Source: Polaribacter ponticola (GTDB lineage: Bacteria > Bacteroidota > Bacteroidia > Flavobacteriales > Flavobacteriaceae). Taken from it: a stretch of DNA of 64,000 bases. The position numbers and the translations under genes were made by a program. Each line of letters opens with the position of its first letter. Within the stretch, counting starts at the first letter, position 1. The stretch lies in NCBI RefSeq assembly GCF_026191475.2, contig NZ_JAOSLC020000003.1, positions 2,263,001 through 2,327,000 of the forward strand, written 5' to 3'. This document shows positions 25,142 to 34,564 of this stretch, in pieces. Below the pieces are notes generated by a model. The model was given only the letters and a program-made list of their open reading frames with translations, searched no databases and had not been told where the DNA came from.

Positions 25142-26575
25142 ATGTATCAATTCTCAGGTAAATTAAAAACATTATCATTAGCTCTAATTTTATTAGGTGC
25201 AATTGGTATTGCATTTAGTTTTTGGTCTGCTCCAAAAACATTAGAAGCTGCTAAAGAAATTATAGCACAACAATCTTCACATGGTGATGGTCATGGAACT
25301 TCTCACGAAGAAGTTAAAACTGATGCTCATCATGATGTTAAAGAAGACAATCATGCCTCTACAAAAGAAAGTCATTCAAAAGTAGAATCTCATGGAGAAA
25401 ATCATGATGATGATCATGCAGAACATGTTTTTCATCAAATGCAAAATAAACCTTGGGCTGCTGTTTATGTAGCACTGTTTTTCTTCTTAGGAATTACATT
25501 GTTAGTTTTAGCATTTTATGCTTCTCAAAGAGTTGCACAATCTGGTTGGTCTGTTGTTTTGTTTAGAGTAATGGAAGCTATAACAGCGAACCTTGTTCCT
25601 ACTTCGATTATAATGATTATTATTGTTGTTACAGCTGTAATGCATGTAAATCATTTATTTCCTTGGATGGGTGATGGTATCTTTGATCCAACAAGTCCAA
25701 ACTACGATCCAATTATTGATGGTAAATCTTGGTGGATGAATGTTCCGGGTTGGGCAATAAGAAGTGTTGTTTATTTAGCAATATGGAATGCTTACAGATG
25801 GTTTATTCGTAAAAACTCTATTAAAGAAGATACTGCGGAAGATGGTGGTAAAACATATAAATTAAACTATAATATTTCTGTAGGTTTTATATTCTTATTC
25901 ATGATTTCTGAATCTATGATGTCTTGGGATTGGATTATGGGATTAGATCCTCATTGGTTCTCAACATTATTTGGATGGTATGTATTAGCAAGCTTACTAG
26001 TAAGTGCTTTAACAGTAATTGCTTTTGTAACTATCTATTTACGTTCTAAAGATGCTTTACCAGGTGTTAATGATTCTCATATTCATGATTTAACTAAATT
26101 TATGTTTGGATTCTCTGTATTCTGGACTTACTTATGGTTTGCTCAATTTATGTTAATTTGGTATGCCGATATCCCTGAAGAAACTACATATTTCGTAGCT
26201 AGATTTAATGAATATAAATTACCATTTTTAGGTATGGTAGTAATGAATTTTGCTTTCCCAATATTATTATTACTAAACAGTGACTTTAAAAGTTTACCTT
26301 GGTTTGTTGTAATTGGTGGTATAGCAATATTAGGAGGTCATTATATAGATATATTTGTAATGATTATGCCTGCAACTGTAGGTGCGCAATGGTCATTTGG
26401 TATAGCAGAAATAAGTTCATTGTTATTCTTTTTAGGTATCTTTATTTATGCAACATTTAGTGCATTTGCTAAAGCGAATCCTATTCCAAAAGGAAATCCT
26501 TTCCTAGAAGAAAGTGAACATTTTCACTATTATAATATCGAACACAGAGGAGAAGGATCAGGAGATCATCATTAA
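25142..26575 (+). CDS. actF: Alternative complex III subunit ActF with a histidine-rich insert
   Basis: ActF is the second NrfD-like membrane subunit of the complex, related to ActC. After the first transmembrane helix (about 10-30) there is an unusual periplasmic segment at about residues 45-98, packed with histidine and acidic residues (for example HGDGHGTSHEE and ENHDDDHAEHVFHQ). About nine further helices follow, including WNAYRWF and SWDWIMGLDPHWFSTLFGWY. The C-terminus ends GEGSGDHH. The core matches ActF; the His/Asp/Glu-rich insert may bind metal or buffer protons, which is speculation. It is followed by coxB after 37 bases. Confidence 0.92.
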   Translation: MYQFSGKLKTLSLALILLGAIGIAFSFWSAPKTLEAAKEIIAQQSSHGDGHGTSHEEVKTDAHHDVKEDNHASTKESHSKVESHGENHDDDHAEHVFHQMQNKPWAAVYVALFFFLGITLLVLAFYASQRVAQSGWSVVLFRVMEAITANLVPTSIIMIIIVVTAVMHVNHLFPWMGDGIFDPTSPNYDPIIDGKSWWMNVPGWAIRSVVYLAIWNAYRWFIRKNSIKEDTAEDGGKTYKLNYNISVGFIFLFMISESMMSWDWIMGLDPHWFSTLFGWYVLASLLVSALTVIAFVTIYLRSKDALPGVNDSHIHDLTKFMFGFSVFWTYLWFAQFMLIWYADIPEETTYFVARFNEYKLPFLGMVVMNFAFPILLLLNSDFKSLPWFVVIGGIAILGGHYIDIFVMIMPATVGAQWSFGIAEISSLLFFLGIFIYATFSAFAKANPIPKGNPFLEESEHFHYYNIEHRGEGSGDHH

Positions 26576-26612
26576 TAAAAGAAAGAATTAAATTAAATAA
26601 GAAAAGATATAT

Positions 26613-27620
26613 ATGCTAGCTCTATTTTATATTTTTATAGGTGTTGCAATAGGTGTAAGTTTTTGGCAGATTACTAGAATCATGGATTTTAGAAGTGTTA
26701 TTGCTACAGACGAAGACAATACAAAACAAGGGAGAAACTCAATATTATTTATGGTGTTTTTCTATGCAATTATGATTTACTGCTTAATTGCTATGAACGT
26801 ATTAATGTTACCAGAATCTGCTTCAATTGAAGGAGAACATGATGATAATTTATTTAACATTACATTTTGGTTAATTGGTATTGTACAATTTATCATGCAG
26901 TTTTTAATTTTCTTTTTTACATATAAGTATAAAGGAAATAAAAATAGAAAAGCTAAATTTTATGCCGATAGTCATAAATTAGAAATTATTTGGACTATAA
27001 TACCTTCTGCTGTTCTAGTTGTTTTAGTAAGTTATGGATTATGGCAATGGAATAATGTAATGGATTTATCTGATGAAGACGATGCAGTAGTAATTGAAGT
27101 CTATGCAAGACAATTCGATTGGCAAGCACGTTATGCTGGTGAAGACAATACTTTAGGCTTAGGTAATGTAAACTACATTAAAGGTATTAATTCTATTGGA
27201 GTTGATATGAATGATAAAAATTCACAAGACGATAAGCAAGTTACAGAATTGTATTTACCCAAAGGAAAGAAAGTTCACTTTAAGTTTAGATCTCAAGATG
27301 TATTACACTCAGCTTATATGCCTCACTTTAGAGCACAAATGAATTGTGTACCTGGTATGGTAACTGAATTTGGTTTTACACCTAAATTTACTACTGAGGA
27401 GATGAGACAACAATCAGAAGTAATTGCAAAAACTGCAGGTATTAATAAAATAAGAAAAGCTAAAGGTGAAGATCTTTACGAGTTTGATTATTTGTTACTA
27501 TGTAATAAAATCTGTGGAGCATCACATTACAACATGCAAATGAAAATTACTGTTGTAGAACAAGAAGAATATGATAAGTGGATTGCAGAACAACCTACTT
27601 TAGCTACTGTTATTAAATAA
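26613..27620 (+). CDS. coxB: Cytochrome c oxidase subunit II
   Basis: Subunit II of the heme-copper oxidase accepts electrons through the binuclear CuA centre. The N-terminus holds one helix at about residues 1-20 and two more at 45-65 and 82-106, followed by the cupredoxin domain from about residue 150. CuA ligands are visible in HSAYMPHFRAQMNCVPG and CNKICGASHYNMQM (two cysteines, histidine and methionine). There is no fused cytochrome c domain, consistent with electron delivery from ActA/ActE in an Act-oxidase supercomplex of the type known from Flavobacterium johnsoniae. It lies between actF and coxA. Confidence 0.95.
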   Translation: MLALFYIFIGVAIGVSFWQITRIMDFRSVIATDEDNTKQGRNSILFMVFFYAIMIYCLIAMNVLMLPESASIEGEHDDNLFNITFWLIGIVQFIMQFLIFFFTYKYKGNKNRKAKFYADSHKLEIIWTIIPSAVLVVLVSYGLWQWNNVMDLSDEDDAVVIEVYARQFDWQARYAGEDNTLGLGNVNYIKGINSIGVDMNDKNSQDDKQVTELYLPKGKKVHFKFRSQDVLHSAYMPHFRAQMNCVPGMVTEFGFTPKFTTEEMRQQSEVIAKTAGINKIRKAKGEDLYEFDYLLLCNKICGASHYNMQMKITVVEQEEYDKWIAEQPTLATVIK

Positions 27621-27650
27621 TTAAATTAAGATACTACAAATAAATAGATT

Positions 27651-29432
27651 ATGTCAGAACATCATCATAAAGAAACATTTGTAACAAAATACATTTTTAG
27701 TCAAGATCATAAAATGATTTCTAAGCAGTTCTTAGTAACTGGTATGATTATGGGAATCATTGGTGTGCTAATGTCTATGTTATTCCGTTTGCAAATTGCA
27801 TGGCCAGAAAAATCTTTTTCTATCGTTGAAGCTTTTTTAGGACCTCATCAAACAGATGGAGTAATGAACCCAGATATGTACTTAGCATTAGTTACTATAC
27901 ATGGTACTATTATGGTATTCTTTGTACTTACTGCAGGATTAAGTGGTACATTTTCAAACTTATTAATTCCATTGCAAATTGGTGCTAGAGATATGGCATC
28001 TGGTTTTTTGAATATGATTTCTTATTGGTTATTCTTTTTGTCAAGTGTAATTATGGTAATATCATTATTTGTAGAAGCAGGACCAGCATCAGCAGGATGG
28101 ACAATTTACCCACCTTTAAGTGCATTACCTGAAGCAATTCCAGGATCTGGTGCAGGTATGACATTATGGTTAGTTTCTATGGCTATTTTTATTGCTTCTT
28201 CTTTAATTGGATCTTTAAATTATATTGTTACAATATTTAATTTAAGAACTAAAGGGATGAAAATGACAAGATTACCACTTACAATGTGGGCTTTCTTTAT
28301 CACTGCAATTATTGGTGTAGTTTCTTTCCCAGTATTATTATCAGCAGCTTTATTATTAATTTTTGATAGAAGTTTTGGTACATCTTTTTACTTATCAGAT
28401 ATTTTTATATCAGGAGAGGTTTTACATTACCAAGGTGGTTCTCCAGTATTATTTGAACACCTATTTTGGTTCTTAGGTCACCCAGAAGTATATATTGTAT
28501 TAATACCCGCTTTAGGTATTACATCAGAAATCATATCTACAAACTCTAGAAAACCAATTTTCGGATATAGAGCAATGGTTATGTCTATTATGGCAATTGC
28601 ATTCTTATCTACAATTGTTTGGGGTCACCATATGTTTATTTCAGGAATGAATCCTTTCTTAGGATCTGTATTTACATTTACAACATTATTAATTGCGATT
28701 CCTTCTGCTGTAAAAGCATTTAATTATATTACTACACTATGGAAAGGTAATTTGCAATTAAACCCTGCAATGTTATTTTCTATTGGATTAGTTTCAACAT
28801 TTGTAACTGGTGGTTTAACAGGATTAGTTTTAGGAGATTCAGCTTTAGATATTGCTATTCATGATACGTATTTTGTTGTTGCACATTTCCACTTAGTAAT
28901 GGGTGTTTCTGCAATCTTCGGTATGTTTGCTGGTGTATATCACTGGTTTCCTAAAATGTATGGTAGAATGATGAACAAAACAATGGGTTACTGGCACTTT
29001 TGGATTAGTATAATTTGTGCTTATGGTGTATTCTGGCCAATGCATTTTATTGGTTTAGCAGGTTTACCTAGAAGATATTATTCTAATACAGCTTTTCCGA
29101 TGTTTGACGATTTAGCTGATGTTAATAAAGTAATAACAATTTTCGCATTAGTTGGAGGAATAGCTCAAATTATTTTTATTGCAAACTTCTTTATTTCAAT
29201 TTATAGAGGAGCTAAAGCAACTCAAAATCCTTGGAAATCTAATACTTTAGAATGGACAACTCCTGTGGAACACATTCATGGAAATTGGCCTGGAAAAATA
29301 CCAGAAGTTCATAGATGGGCTTATGATTATAGTAAAAGAGTAGATGCTAACGATGATGATAGTGATTATTTACACGGTCAGGATTATGTATTACAAACTA
29401 CACCTTTATTAGATGGTGAAGAACCATCTTAG
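27651..29432 (+). CDS. coxA: Cytochrome c oxidase subunit I (heme-copper oxidase)
   Basis: This 593-residue catalytic subunit reduces oxygen to water and pumps protons. The copper-binding histidine-tyrosine pair is in GHPEVYIVLIP, two further CuB histidines in WGHHMFISG, and the heme ligands in HDTYFVVAHFHLVMG. Twelve hydrophobic helices are expected across residues 30-520. The A-type features (HPEVY and the following FGYRAMV) indicate an A-family aa3-like enzyme. It is the last gene of the act-cox operon and is followed by a strong terminator. No coxC-like gene is next to it; subunit III must be encoded elsewhere. Confidence 0.97.
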   Translation: MSEHHHKETFVTKYIFSQDHKMISKQFLVTGMIMGIIGVLMSMLFRLQIAWPEKSFSIVEAFLGPHQTDGVMNPDMYLALVTIHGTIMVFFVLTAGLSGTFSNLLIPLQIGARDMASGFLNMISYWLFFLSSVIMVISLFVEAGPASAGWTIYPPLSALPEAIPGSGAGMTLWLVSMAIFIASSLIGSLNYIVTIFNLRTKGMKMTRLPLTMWAFFITAIIGVVSFPVLLSAALLLIFDRSFGTSFYLSDIFISGEVLHYQGGSPVLFEHLFWFLGHPEVYIVLIPALGITSEIISTNSRKPIFGYRAMVMSIMAIAFLSTIVWGHHMFISGMNPFLGSVFTFTTLLIAIPSAVKAFNYITTLWKGNLQLNPAMLFSIGLVSTFVTGGLTGLVLGDSALDIAIHDTYFVVAHFHLVMGVSAIFGMFAGVYHWFPKMYGRMMNKTMGYWHFWISIICAYGVFWPMHFIGLAGLPRRYYSNTAFPMFDDLADVNKVITIFALVGGIAQIIFIANFFISIYRGAKATQNPWKSNTLEWTTPVEHIHGNWPGKIPEVHRWAYDYSKRVDANDDDSDYLHGQDYVLQTTPLLDGEEPS

Positions 29433-29450
29433 TAAAGTATAACTTATATA

Positions 29451-29482
29451 AAAAGCCTTTCCAATTCGGAAAGGCTTTTTTT
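29451..29482 (+). terminator. Intrinsic terminator of the act-cox operon
   Basis: The arms aaaagcctttcc (29451-29462) and ggaaaggctttt (29468-29479) with a 5-base loop are followed by further T residues, 18 bases after coxA. Confidence 0.92.
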
Positions 29483-29519
29483 GCTTTTTAAGAACCTTAT
29501 TTTATCATCATAAATCTAT

Positions 29520-29527
29520 TATCTTTG
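29520..29527 (+). promoter_or_regulatory. -7 box (TATCTTTG) for ruvB
   Basis: TATCTTTG ends only four bases before the ruvB ATG at 29532. A start site about seven bases downstream of the box would give a leaderless or nearly leaderless mRNA. Confidence 0.5.
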
Positions 29528-29531
29528 TTGT

Positions 29532-30554
29532 ATGAATGAAAACTTGAATCCTGAAAACACTAATTTATCAAATGAAGATTTAGACGTTGAAAAAAAATTA
29601 CGTCCTCTTTCTTTTGATGATTTTACGGGTCAAGATCAAGCATTAGAAAACTTAAAAGTTTTTGTTGAGGCTGCAAACCAAAGAGATGAAGCTTTAGATC
29701 ATACATTGTTTCATGGTCCTCCAGGATTAGGGAAAACTACATTAGCTCACATTTTAGCTAATGAATTAGAAGTTGGTATTAAAGTTACTTCTGGGCCTGT
29801 ATTAGACAAACCTGGAGACTTAGCAGGTTTACTTACAAATTTAGATGAACGCGATGTTTTATTTATAGATGAAATTCATCGTTTAAGTCCTATTGTTGAA
29901 GAATATTTATATTCAGCAATGGAAGATTATAAAATTGATATTATGATTGAATCTGGCCCAAATGCTAGAACTGTTCAAATCAATTTAGAACCGTTTACTT
30001 TAATTGGTGCCACAACTCGTTCTGGTTTACTTACAGCACCAATGCGTGCTCGTTTTGGTATTAGTAGTAGATTGCATTATTATAAAACGGAGTTATTAAC
30101 AACAATCATTCAAAGAAGTTCTCATATTTTAGGAGTGCCTATCTCTATGGAAGCTGCCATTGAAATTGCAGGTAGAAGTAGAGGAACACCAAGAATTGCA
30201 AATGCATTGCTACGTAGAGTTCGTGATTTTGCACAGATAAAAGGTGATGGTTCTATTACGATAGAAATTGCAAAATATGCTTTAAAAGCTTTAAATGTCG
30301 ATGCTCATGGTTTAGATGAAATGGATAATAAAATTTTAGAAACTATTATTGATAAGTTTAAAGGTGGTCCTGTAGGATTGAGTACAATCGCAACTGCTGT
30401 ATCTGAAAATACTGAGACAATCGAAGAAGTATATGAACCTTTTTTAATTCAACAAGGGTTTATTATGAGAACCCCAAGAGGTAGAGAAGTTACAGAATTA
30501 GCATATACTCATTTAGGAAAAACAAAAGGAAGAAATCAAGGAGAATTATTTTAA
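29532..30554 (+). CDS. ruvB: Holliday junction branch migration helicase RuvB
   Basis: RuvB is the hexameric AAA+ motor that, with RuvA, drives branch migration of Holliday junctions. The protein has 340 residues. It shows Walker [12 protein letters not shown], Walker [10 protein letters not shown], sensor 1 GATTRSGLL, the arginine finger region APMRARFG, and a C-terminal winged helix ending in [13 protein letters not shown]. The N-terminal [14 protein letters not shown] segment is also canonical. It follows the oxidase operon after a terminator, an order recalled from other flavobacteria, and has its own promoter box. Confidence 0.97.
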   Translation: MNENLNPENTNLSNEDLDVEKKLRPLSFDDFTGQDQALENLKVFVEAANQRDEALDHTLFHGPPGLGKTTLAHILANELEVGIKVTSGPVLDKPGDLAGLLTNLDERDVLFIDEIHRLSPIVEEYLYSAMEDYKIDIMIESGPNARTVQINLEPFTLIGATTRSGLLTAPMRARFGISSRLHYYKTELLTTIIQRSSHILGVPISMEAAIEIAGRSRGTPRIANALLRRVRDFAQIKGDGSITIEIAKYALKALNVDAHGLDEMDNKILETIIDKFKGGPVGLSTIATAVSENTETIEEVYEPFLIQQGFIMRTPRGREVTELAYTHLGKTKGRNQGELF

Positions 30555-30605
30555 TAGATGCATTAAATTAGTAGCTTTATTTAAGAATAGTTACTAACTA
30601 TAAAA

Positions 30606-32332
30606 ATGAAAATAAAAAAATTATACCAATATTAGAATGGTTACCTAACTACAACACTTCACTTTTTAAAGGTGATTTAGTTGCTGGTATAACTGTAGGT
30701 ATTATTTTAATTCCACAAGGTATAGCCTATGCACTTATTGCAGGTTTGCCACCAATTTATGGTTTGTATTGTGCATTAGTACCACAAATAATGTATGCTA
30801 TTTTCGGATCTTCTAGACAAGTAGCAATAGGTCCTGTAGCAATGGACTCTCTAATTGTTGCAACAGGTGTTTCTACTTTGGCCTTAGCAGGTTCTGAAAG
30901 TTATATTTCTATTGCTATTTTACTGGCTTTAATGGTTGGTGGTATTCAGTTTATAATGGGCGTTTTTAGCCTTGGATTTATTGTTAATTTTTTATCTAAA
31001 CCAGTTATAACAGGTTTTACATCTGCAGTTGCTCTAATTATAGGATTCAATCAATTTAGAAATTTATTTGGAGTAGATTTTGTTCAGAGCGATCAAATTC
31101 AATTTGTAGTGGAAGATATATGGATGCAGATTTCCACGTTTAATAAACATACAACAGTTATCGGATTTATTTCTGTAGTTATTATTATTGTTTTTAGAAA
31201 AATCAATAAAAAAATACCAAACGCCTTAATTGTTGTTATCCTTGGAATTATTATTATGAAATATTTCGGGAAAAACTTAAACGATGTTTCTATTGTTAAA
31301 GACGTTCCTTCTGGGTTACCTTTTTTTGGCGTTCCAGAGCTTGATTTAGATCAAATGAGAGAGTTATTACCAATTGCATTAACACTTGTTATGGTTGGTT
31401 ATTTAGAAACTATTTCTATAGGTAAATCTTTAGAAGCAAAACAAGATGAATATAGAATAAGACCCAATCAAGAATTAATAGCGTTAGGGTTAAGTAATAT
31501 GGTTGGCTCATTTTTTAAAGCATATCCAACTACTTCAAGCTTTTCTAGATCTGCTATCAATCAAGAAAGTGGAGCTAAAACAGGAATGGCTGCTTTAATA
31601 TCTGTAGTAATGGTAATAATTACGTTATTGTTTTTAACACCATTATTTTATCATTTACCAAAAGCCGTATTAGCTGCCATTATTATAGTGGCTGTTTTTG
31701 GTTTGGTTAATTTTAAAGAAGCAGCTTTTTTATGGAAAGCTAATAATTTAGATTTCTGGTTAATGCTTTCTACATTTATTGCAACTTTATTTTTAGGTAT
31801 AGAATATGGTATTATGGTTGGTGTAGGTTTATCTCTAATAGTTTTAATATTTAGAACTTCTAGGCCTTATGTTACAGAATTAGGAAAAGTACCCAACTCT
31901 AACTTTTATAGAAATAAAAACCGTTTCGAAGAAGTAATTATTGATGATGATATTTTAGTTTTTAGGTTTGATGCACAAATTTTTTATGCAAATTCAAGTT
32001 ATTTTAGAGATAACTTAGACGAAATGGCAGCAAATAAAGGAAAGGCATTAAAATTGATAGTATTAGATGCAGAGAGCATTAATAGAGTAGATAGTACAGG
32101 TGTAGAAATGTTAAAAGAGCGCATTAAGTACTATAAGAAAAAAGGAGTAGTTTTTTATTTTGCAGGTGTAAAAGGTCCTGTAAGAGATGATTTTTTTAGA
32201 AGTGGTATTTTAGAAATTATAGATATCAATCACTTTTTTATGAAATCTAATCAAGCAGTAAAATTTTATAAAACTGGCGATAGAAAACATCAAGAAAAGT
32301 ATGCAAAATATATACATCAAGCATACAAGTAA
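30606..32332 (+). CDS. SulP family inorganic anion transporter with STAS domain, N-terminal frameshift
   Basis: SulP proteins move sulfate, bicarbonate or related anions across the inner membrane. The long open frame starts at 30746 inside the first helices, but the frame continues upstream to an ATG at 30606 if one A is added to the A7 run at 30614-30620; the restored start reads MKIKKIIPILEWLPNYNTSL, a normal SulP beginning, and gives 575 residues. The signature PQGIAYALIAGLPPIYGLYC (about 45-65) and a core of 12-14 helices are followed by a STAS domain at about 445-560 (DAESINRVDSTGVEM). As written, translation from 30606 stops after a few codons. Downstream genes handle reduced sulfur, which hints at sulfite or sulfate as substrate. 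Confidence 0.85.
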
Positions 32333-32414
32333 TTAGGAATCTAATTGATAAATATCATTTTATACAGATAAAACTAAATGTAATTTTAGCAGTTTAAACG
32401 AAGTATTTTAGAAT

Positions 32415-33824
32415 ATGATTATAGAACAAATTTACACAGGTTGTTTAGCACAAGGAGCCTATTATATAGAGAGTAATGGAGAAGTAGCAATTATAGATCC
32501 ATTAAGAGAAGTACAAGATTATATAGATAAAGCAGCTAAGAATAATGCTAAAATTAAATATATTTTCGAAACTCATTTCCATGCAGATTTTGTAAGCGGT
32601 CATGTTACCTTAGCAGAAAAAACGGATGCAAAAATAGTGTTTGGCCCTTCTGCAAAAACAAATTTCGATGCAATTATTGCGAATGATAATCAGGTTTTTA
32701 AAGTAGGTGATATTACAATTACAGTTTTACATACTCCAGGTCATACAATGGAAAGTAGCTGTTATTTATTAAAAGATAAGAATGGAAATAACCATGCAAT
32801 TTTTAGTGGAGATACGTTGTTCCTTGGAGATGTTGGTAGACCAGATCTTGCTCAAAAAGGAGCAGTGACTGAAAAAGATTTAGCAGGTTTTTTGTTTGAT
32901 AGTTTACGTAATAAAATAATGCCTTTAGCAGATGATGTTATTGTTTATCCTGCACACGGTGCCGGTTCTGCTTGTGGTAAAAACCTAAGTAAAGAAACTG
33001 TTGGTACAATTGGTAATCAGAAAAAAACCAATTATGCTTTAAGAGCAGATATGACCAAAGAAGAATTTATTAAAGAAGTTACAGACGGCTTATTACCACC
33101 GCCTGCTTACTTTCCTTTAAACGTAAAATTAAATAAAGAAGGTTATAAATCATTAGATGAGATTGTTGTAGGTTCTAAAAAACCTCTTACTGTTGCAGAA
33201 TTTGAATTAATTGCAAATGAAACGGATGCTATTGTTTTAGATGTTCGTCATCAGTTTGAATTTATAAAAGGATTTATTCCTCAATCTATTTTTATAGGTT
33301 TAGGAGGTACATTCGCACCTTGGGTTGGCGCCTTAATAAAAGACATTACACAACCAATATTACTTATTACACCTGTTGGAGAAGAAGAAACAACAATAAC
33401 ACGTTTGTCTAGAGTTGGTTTTGATAATGTATTAGGGTATTTAGATGGTAGTTTTGATTCTTGGAAGAAATCAGGTAAAGAAATTGATACGTTAACTTCT
33501 GTTTCTGCAGATGTATTAGAACAAAAAATAAATGAAAAAGCTATTGTTTTTGATGTTAGAAAACCGGGTGAATATGAAAATGAGCATATAGAAAATGTAC
33601 CAAGTATACCTTTAGATTTTTTAAATAACCATATTTCTGAGTTTCCTAAAAAAGGAGATTTTTATGTGCATTGTGCTGGTGGTTATCGTTCTGTAATTGC
33701 AGCTTCAATTTTAAAAGCACGTGGTTTTCATAATGTAATTGATGTTGCTGGCGGTTATGCTGCTATTAGAAATACAGGAATTAAAAGAACTGATGTAGCC
33801 GTTTGCCCATCAACATTAAAATAA
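32415..33824 (+). CDS. Persulfide dioxygenase-like metallo-beta-lactamase fused to two rhodanese domains
   Basis: ETHE1-type enzymes oxidise glutathione or protein persulfide to sulfite, and rhodaneses transfer sulfane sulfur. Residues 1-235 form the metallo-beta-lactamase domain (THFHADFVSGH, HTPGHTMESSCYLL, FSGDTLFLGDVGRPDL and PAHG). The first rhodanese domain, about 265-350, lacks a catalytic cysteine. The second, about 370-465, has the active loop HCAGGYRS. The arrangement is the long MBL-rhodanese fusion common in bacteria. It stands downstream of the SulP gene and just upstream of a rhodanese lipoprotein and an HMA protein, so a sulfur-oxidation and detoxification unit is likely. Confidence 0.92.
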   Translation: MIIEQIYTGCLAQGAYYIESNGEVAIIDPLREVQDYIDKAAKNNAKIKYIFETHFHADFVSGHVTLAEKTDAKIVFGPSAKTNFDAIIANDNQVFKVGDITITVLHTPGHTMESSCYLLKDKNGNNHAIFSGDTLFLGDVGRPDLAQKGAVTEKDLAGFLFDSLRNKIMPLADDVIVYPAHGAGSACGKNLSKETVGTIGNQKKTNYALRADMTKEEFIKEVTDGLLPPPAYFPLNVKLNKEGYKSLDEIVVGSKKPLTVAEFELIANETDAIVLDVRHQFEFIKGFIPQSIFIGLGGTFAPWVGALIKDITQPILLITPVGEEETTITRLSRVGFDNVLGYLDGSFDSWKKSGKEIDTLTSVSADVLEQKINEKAIVFDVRKPGEYENEHIENVPSIPLDFLNNHISEFPKKGDFYVHCAGGYRSVIAASILKARGFHNVIDVAGGYAAIRNTGIKRTDVAVCPSTLK

Positions 33825-33829
33825 ACGAA

Positions 33830-34195
33830 ATGAAAAATATTTTCTCTCTTCTATTGATGAGTTTCTTTTTTATCAATTGTAGTTCTCAAGAAGGTGTTAA
33901 TACAATTTCTACATCAGAATTAAAAGAGATATTAAAAAAAGGAGATGTTCAATTAATAGACGTTAGAACACCTAAAGAAGTAAAAGCAGGTTTTATAGAA
34001 ACAGCAAAGTTTGCCAACTATTTTGATGCTAACTTTTACACAAGAGTTTCTAAGCAATTAGATAAAACAAAGCCTGTTTATTTATACTGTAGAAGCGGAA
34101 ATAGAAGTGGTAAATCTGCAAAAATATTACAAGACAAAGGTTATAAAGTCTATAATGTTTTAGGTGGATATAATAAATGGAAGCAAGAAAAATAA
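33830..34195 (+). CDS. Rhodanese-like lipoprotein
   Basis: I place the start at the ATG at 33830, giving a 121-residue product beginning MKNIFSLLLMSFFFINC; the lipobox FINC and the position six bases after the preceding stop support it over a longer frame that overlaps the previous gene. A single rhodanese domain follows (about 30-120) with LIDVRTPKEVKAGFIETA and the active-site loop YCRSGNRSGKSA containing the catalytic cysteine. The enzyme is therefore expected at the periplasmic membrane face, where it could handle sulfane sulfur. It is probably co-transcribed with the persulfide dioxygenase gene. Confidence 0.9.
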   Translation: MKNIFSLLLMSFFFINCSSQEGVNTISTSELKEILKKGDVQLIDVRTPKEVKAGFIETAKFANYFDANFYTRVSKQLDKTKPVYLYCRSGNRSGKSAKILQDKGYKVYNVLGGYNKWKQEK

Positions 34196-34200
34196 AAATT

Positions 34201-34467
34201 ATGACAACAGATATTCGTATAGAAAATTTAAAGTGTGGTGGTTGTGCAGCAACCATTAAAAAAGGATTATTAAGTATAGATGCTATTGAAGAAGTAACTG
34301 TAGATGTAGAAAAATCTATAGTTTCTATAACTTCAGATAATGATAATTTAGAAATTGTAAAAGATAAATTATCTAAATTAGGATACCCAGAAGTTGGTGA
34401 TAAAAATACCATTGTACATAAAGCAAAATCTTTTGTTAGTTGTGCTGTAGGTCGAATAGATTCATAA
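34201..34467 (+). CDS. Heavy-metal-associated (HMA) domain protein
   Basis: The start is taken as ATG at 34201 (MTTDIRIENLKCGGCAATIK), five bases after the previous stop, rather than the upstream in-frame ATG that overlaps that gene. The 88-residue product has an HMA fold with the metal-binding CGGC motif at about residues 12-15, and VDVEKSIVSI in the second strand. Such proteins shuttle Cu(I) or other soft metals, or act as the free version of ATPase metal domains. The C-terminus is longer than a plain HMA domain and carries an extra cysteine (SFVSCAVG). It closes the sulfur cluster and is followed by a terminator. Confidence 0.87.
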   Translation: MTTDIRIENLKCGGCAATIKKGLLSIDAIEEVTVDVEKSIVSITSDNDNLEIVKDKLSKLGYPEVGDKNTIVHKAKSFVSCAVGRIDS

Positions 34468-34499
34468 AAAAAGCGAGCTTAATACTCGCTTTTTTTATG
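34463..34499. terminator. Bidirectional terminator between HMA and serine hydrolase genes
   Basis: The arms cataaaaaaagcgag and ctcgctttttttatg with a 7-base loop are almost perfectly self-complementary and lie between convergent genes. The stem overlaps the last codons of the HMA gene. Confidence 0.88.
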
Positions 34500-34564
34500 A
34501 GTATCAATATCATAATTAGTAGATAAGCAGCTATGATTTTGAATACAGTTTTACTTTCTGATTT

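Noticed and set aside
33803..33829. Upstream start of the rhodanese lipoprotein
   Set aside because: It would place polar residues before the signal peptide and overlap the previous gene; the ATG at 33830 gives a proper lipoprotein signal.
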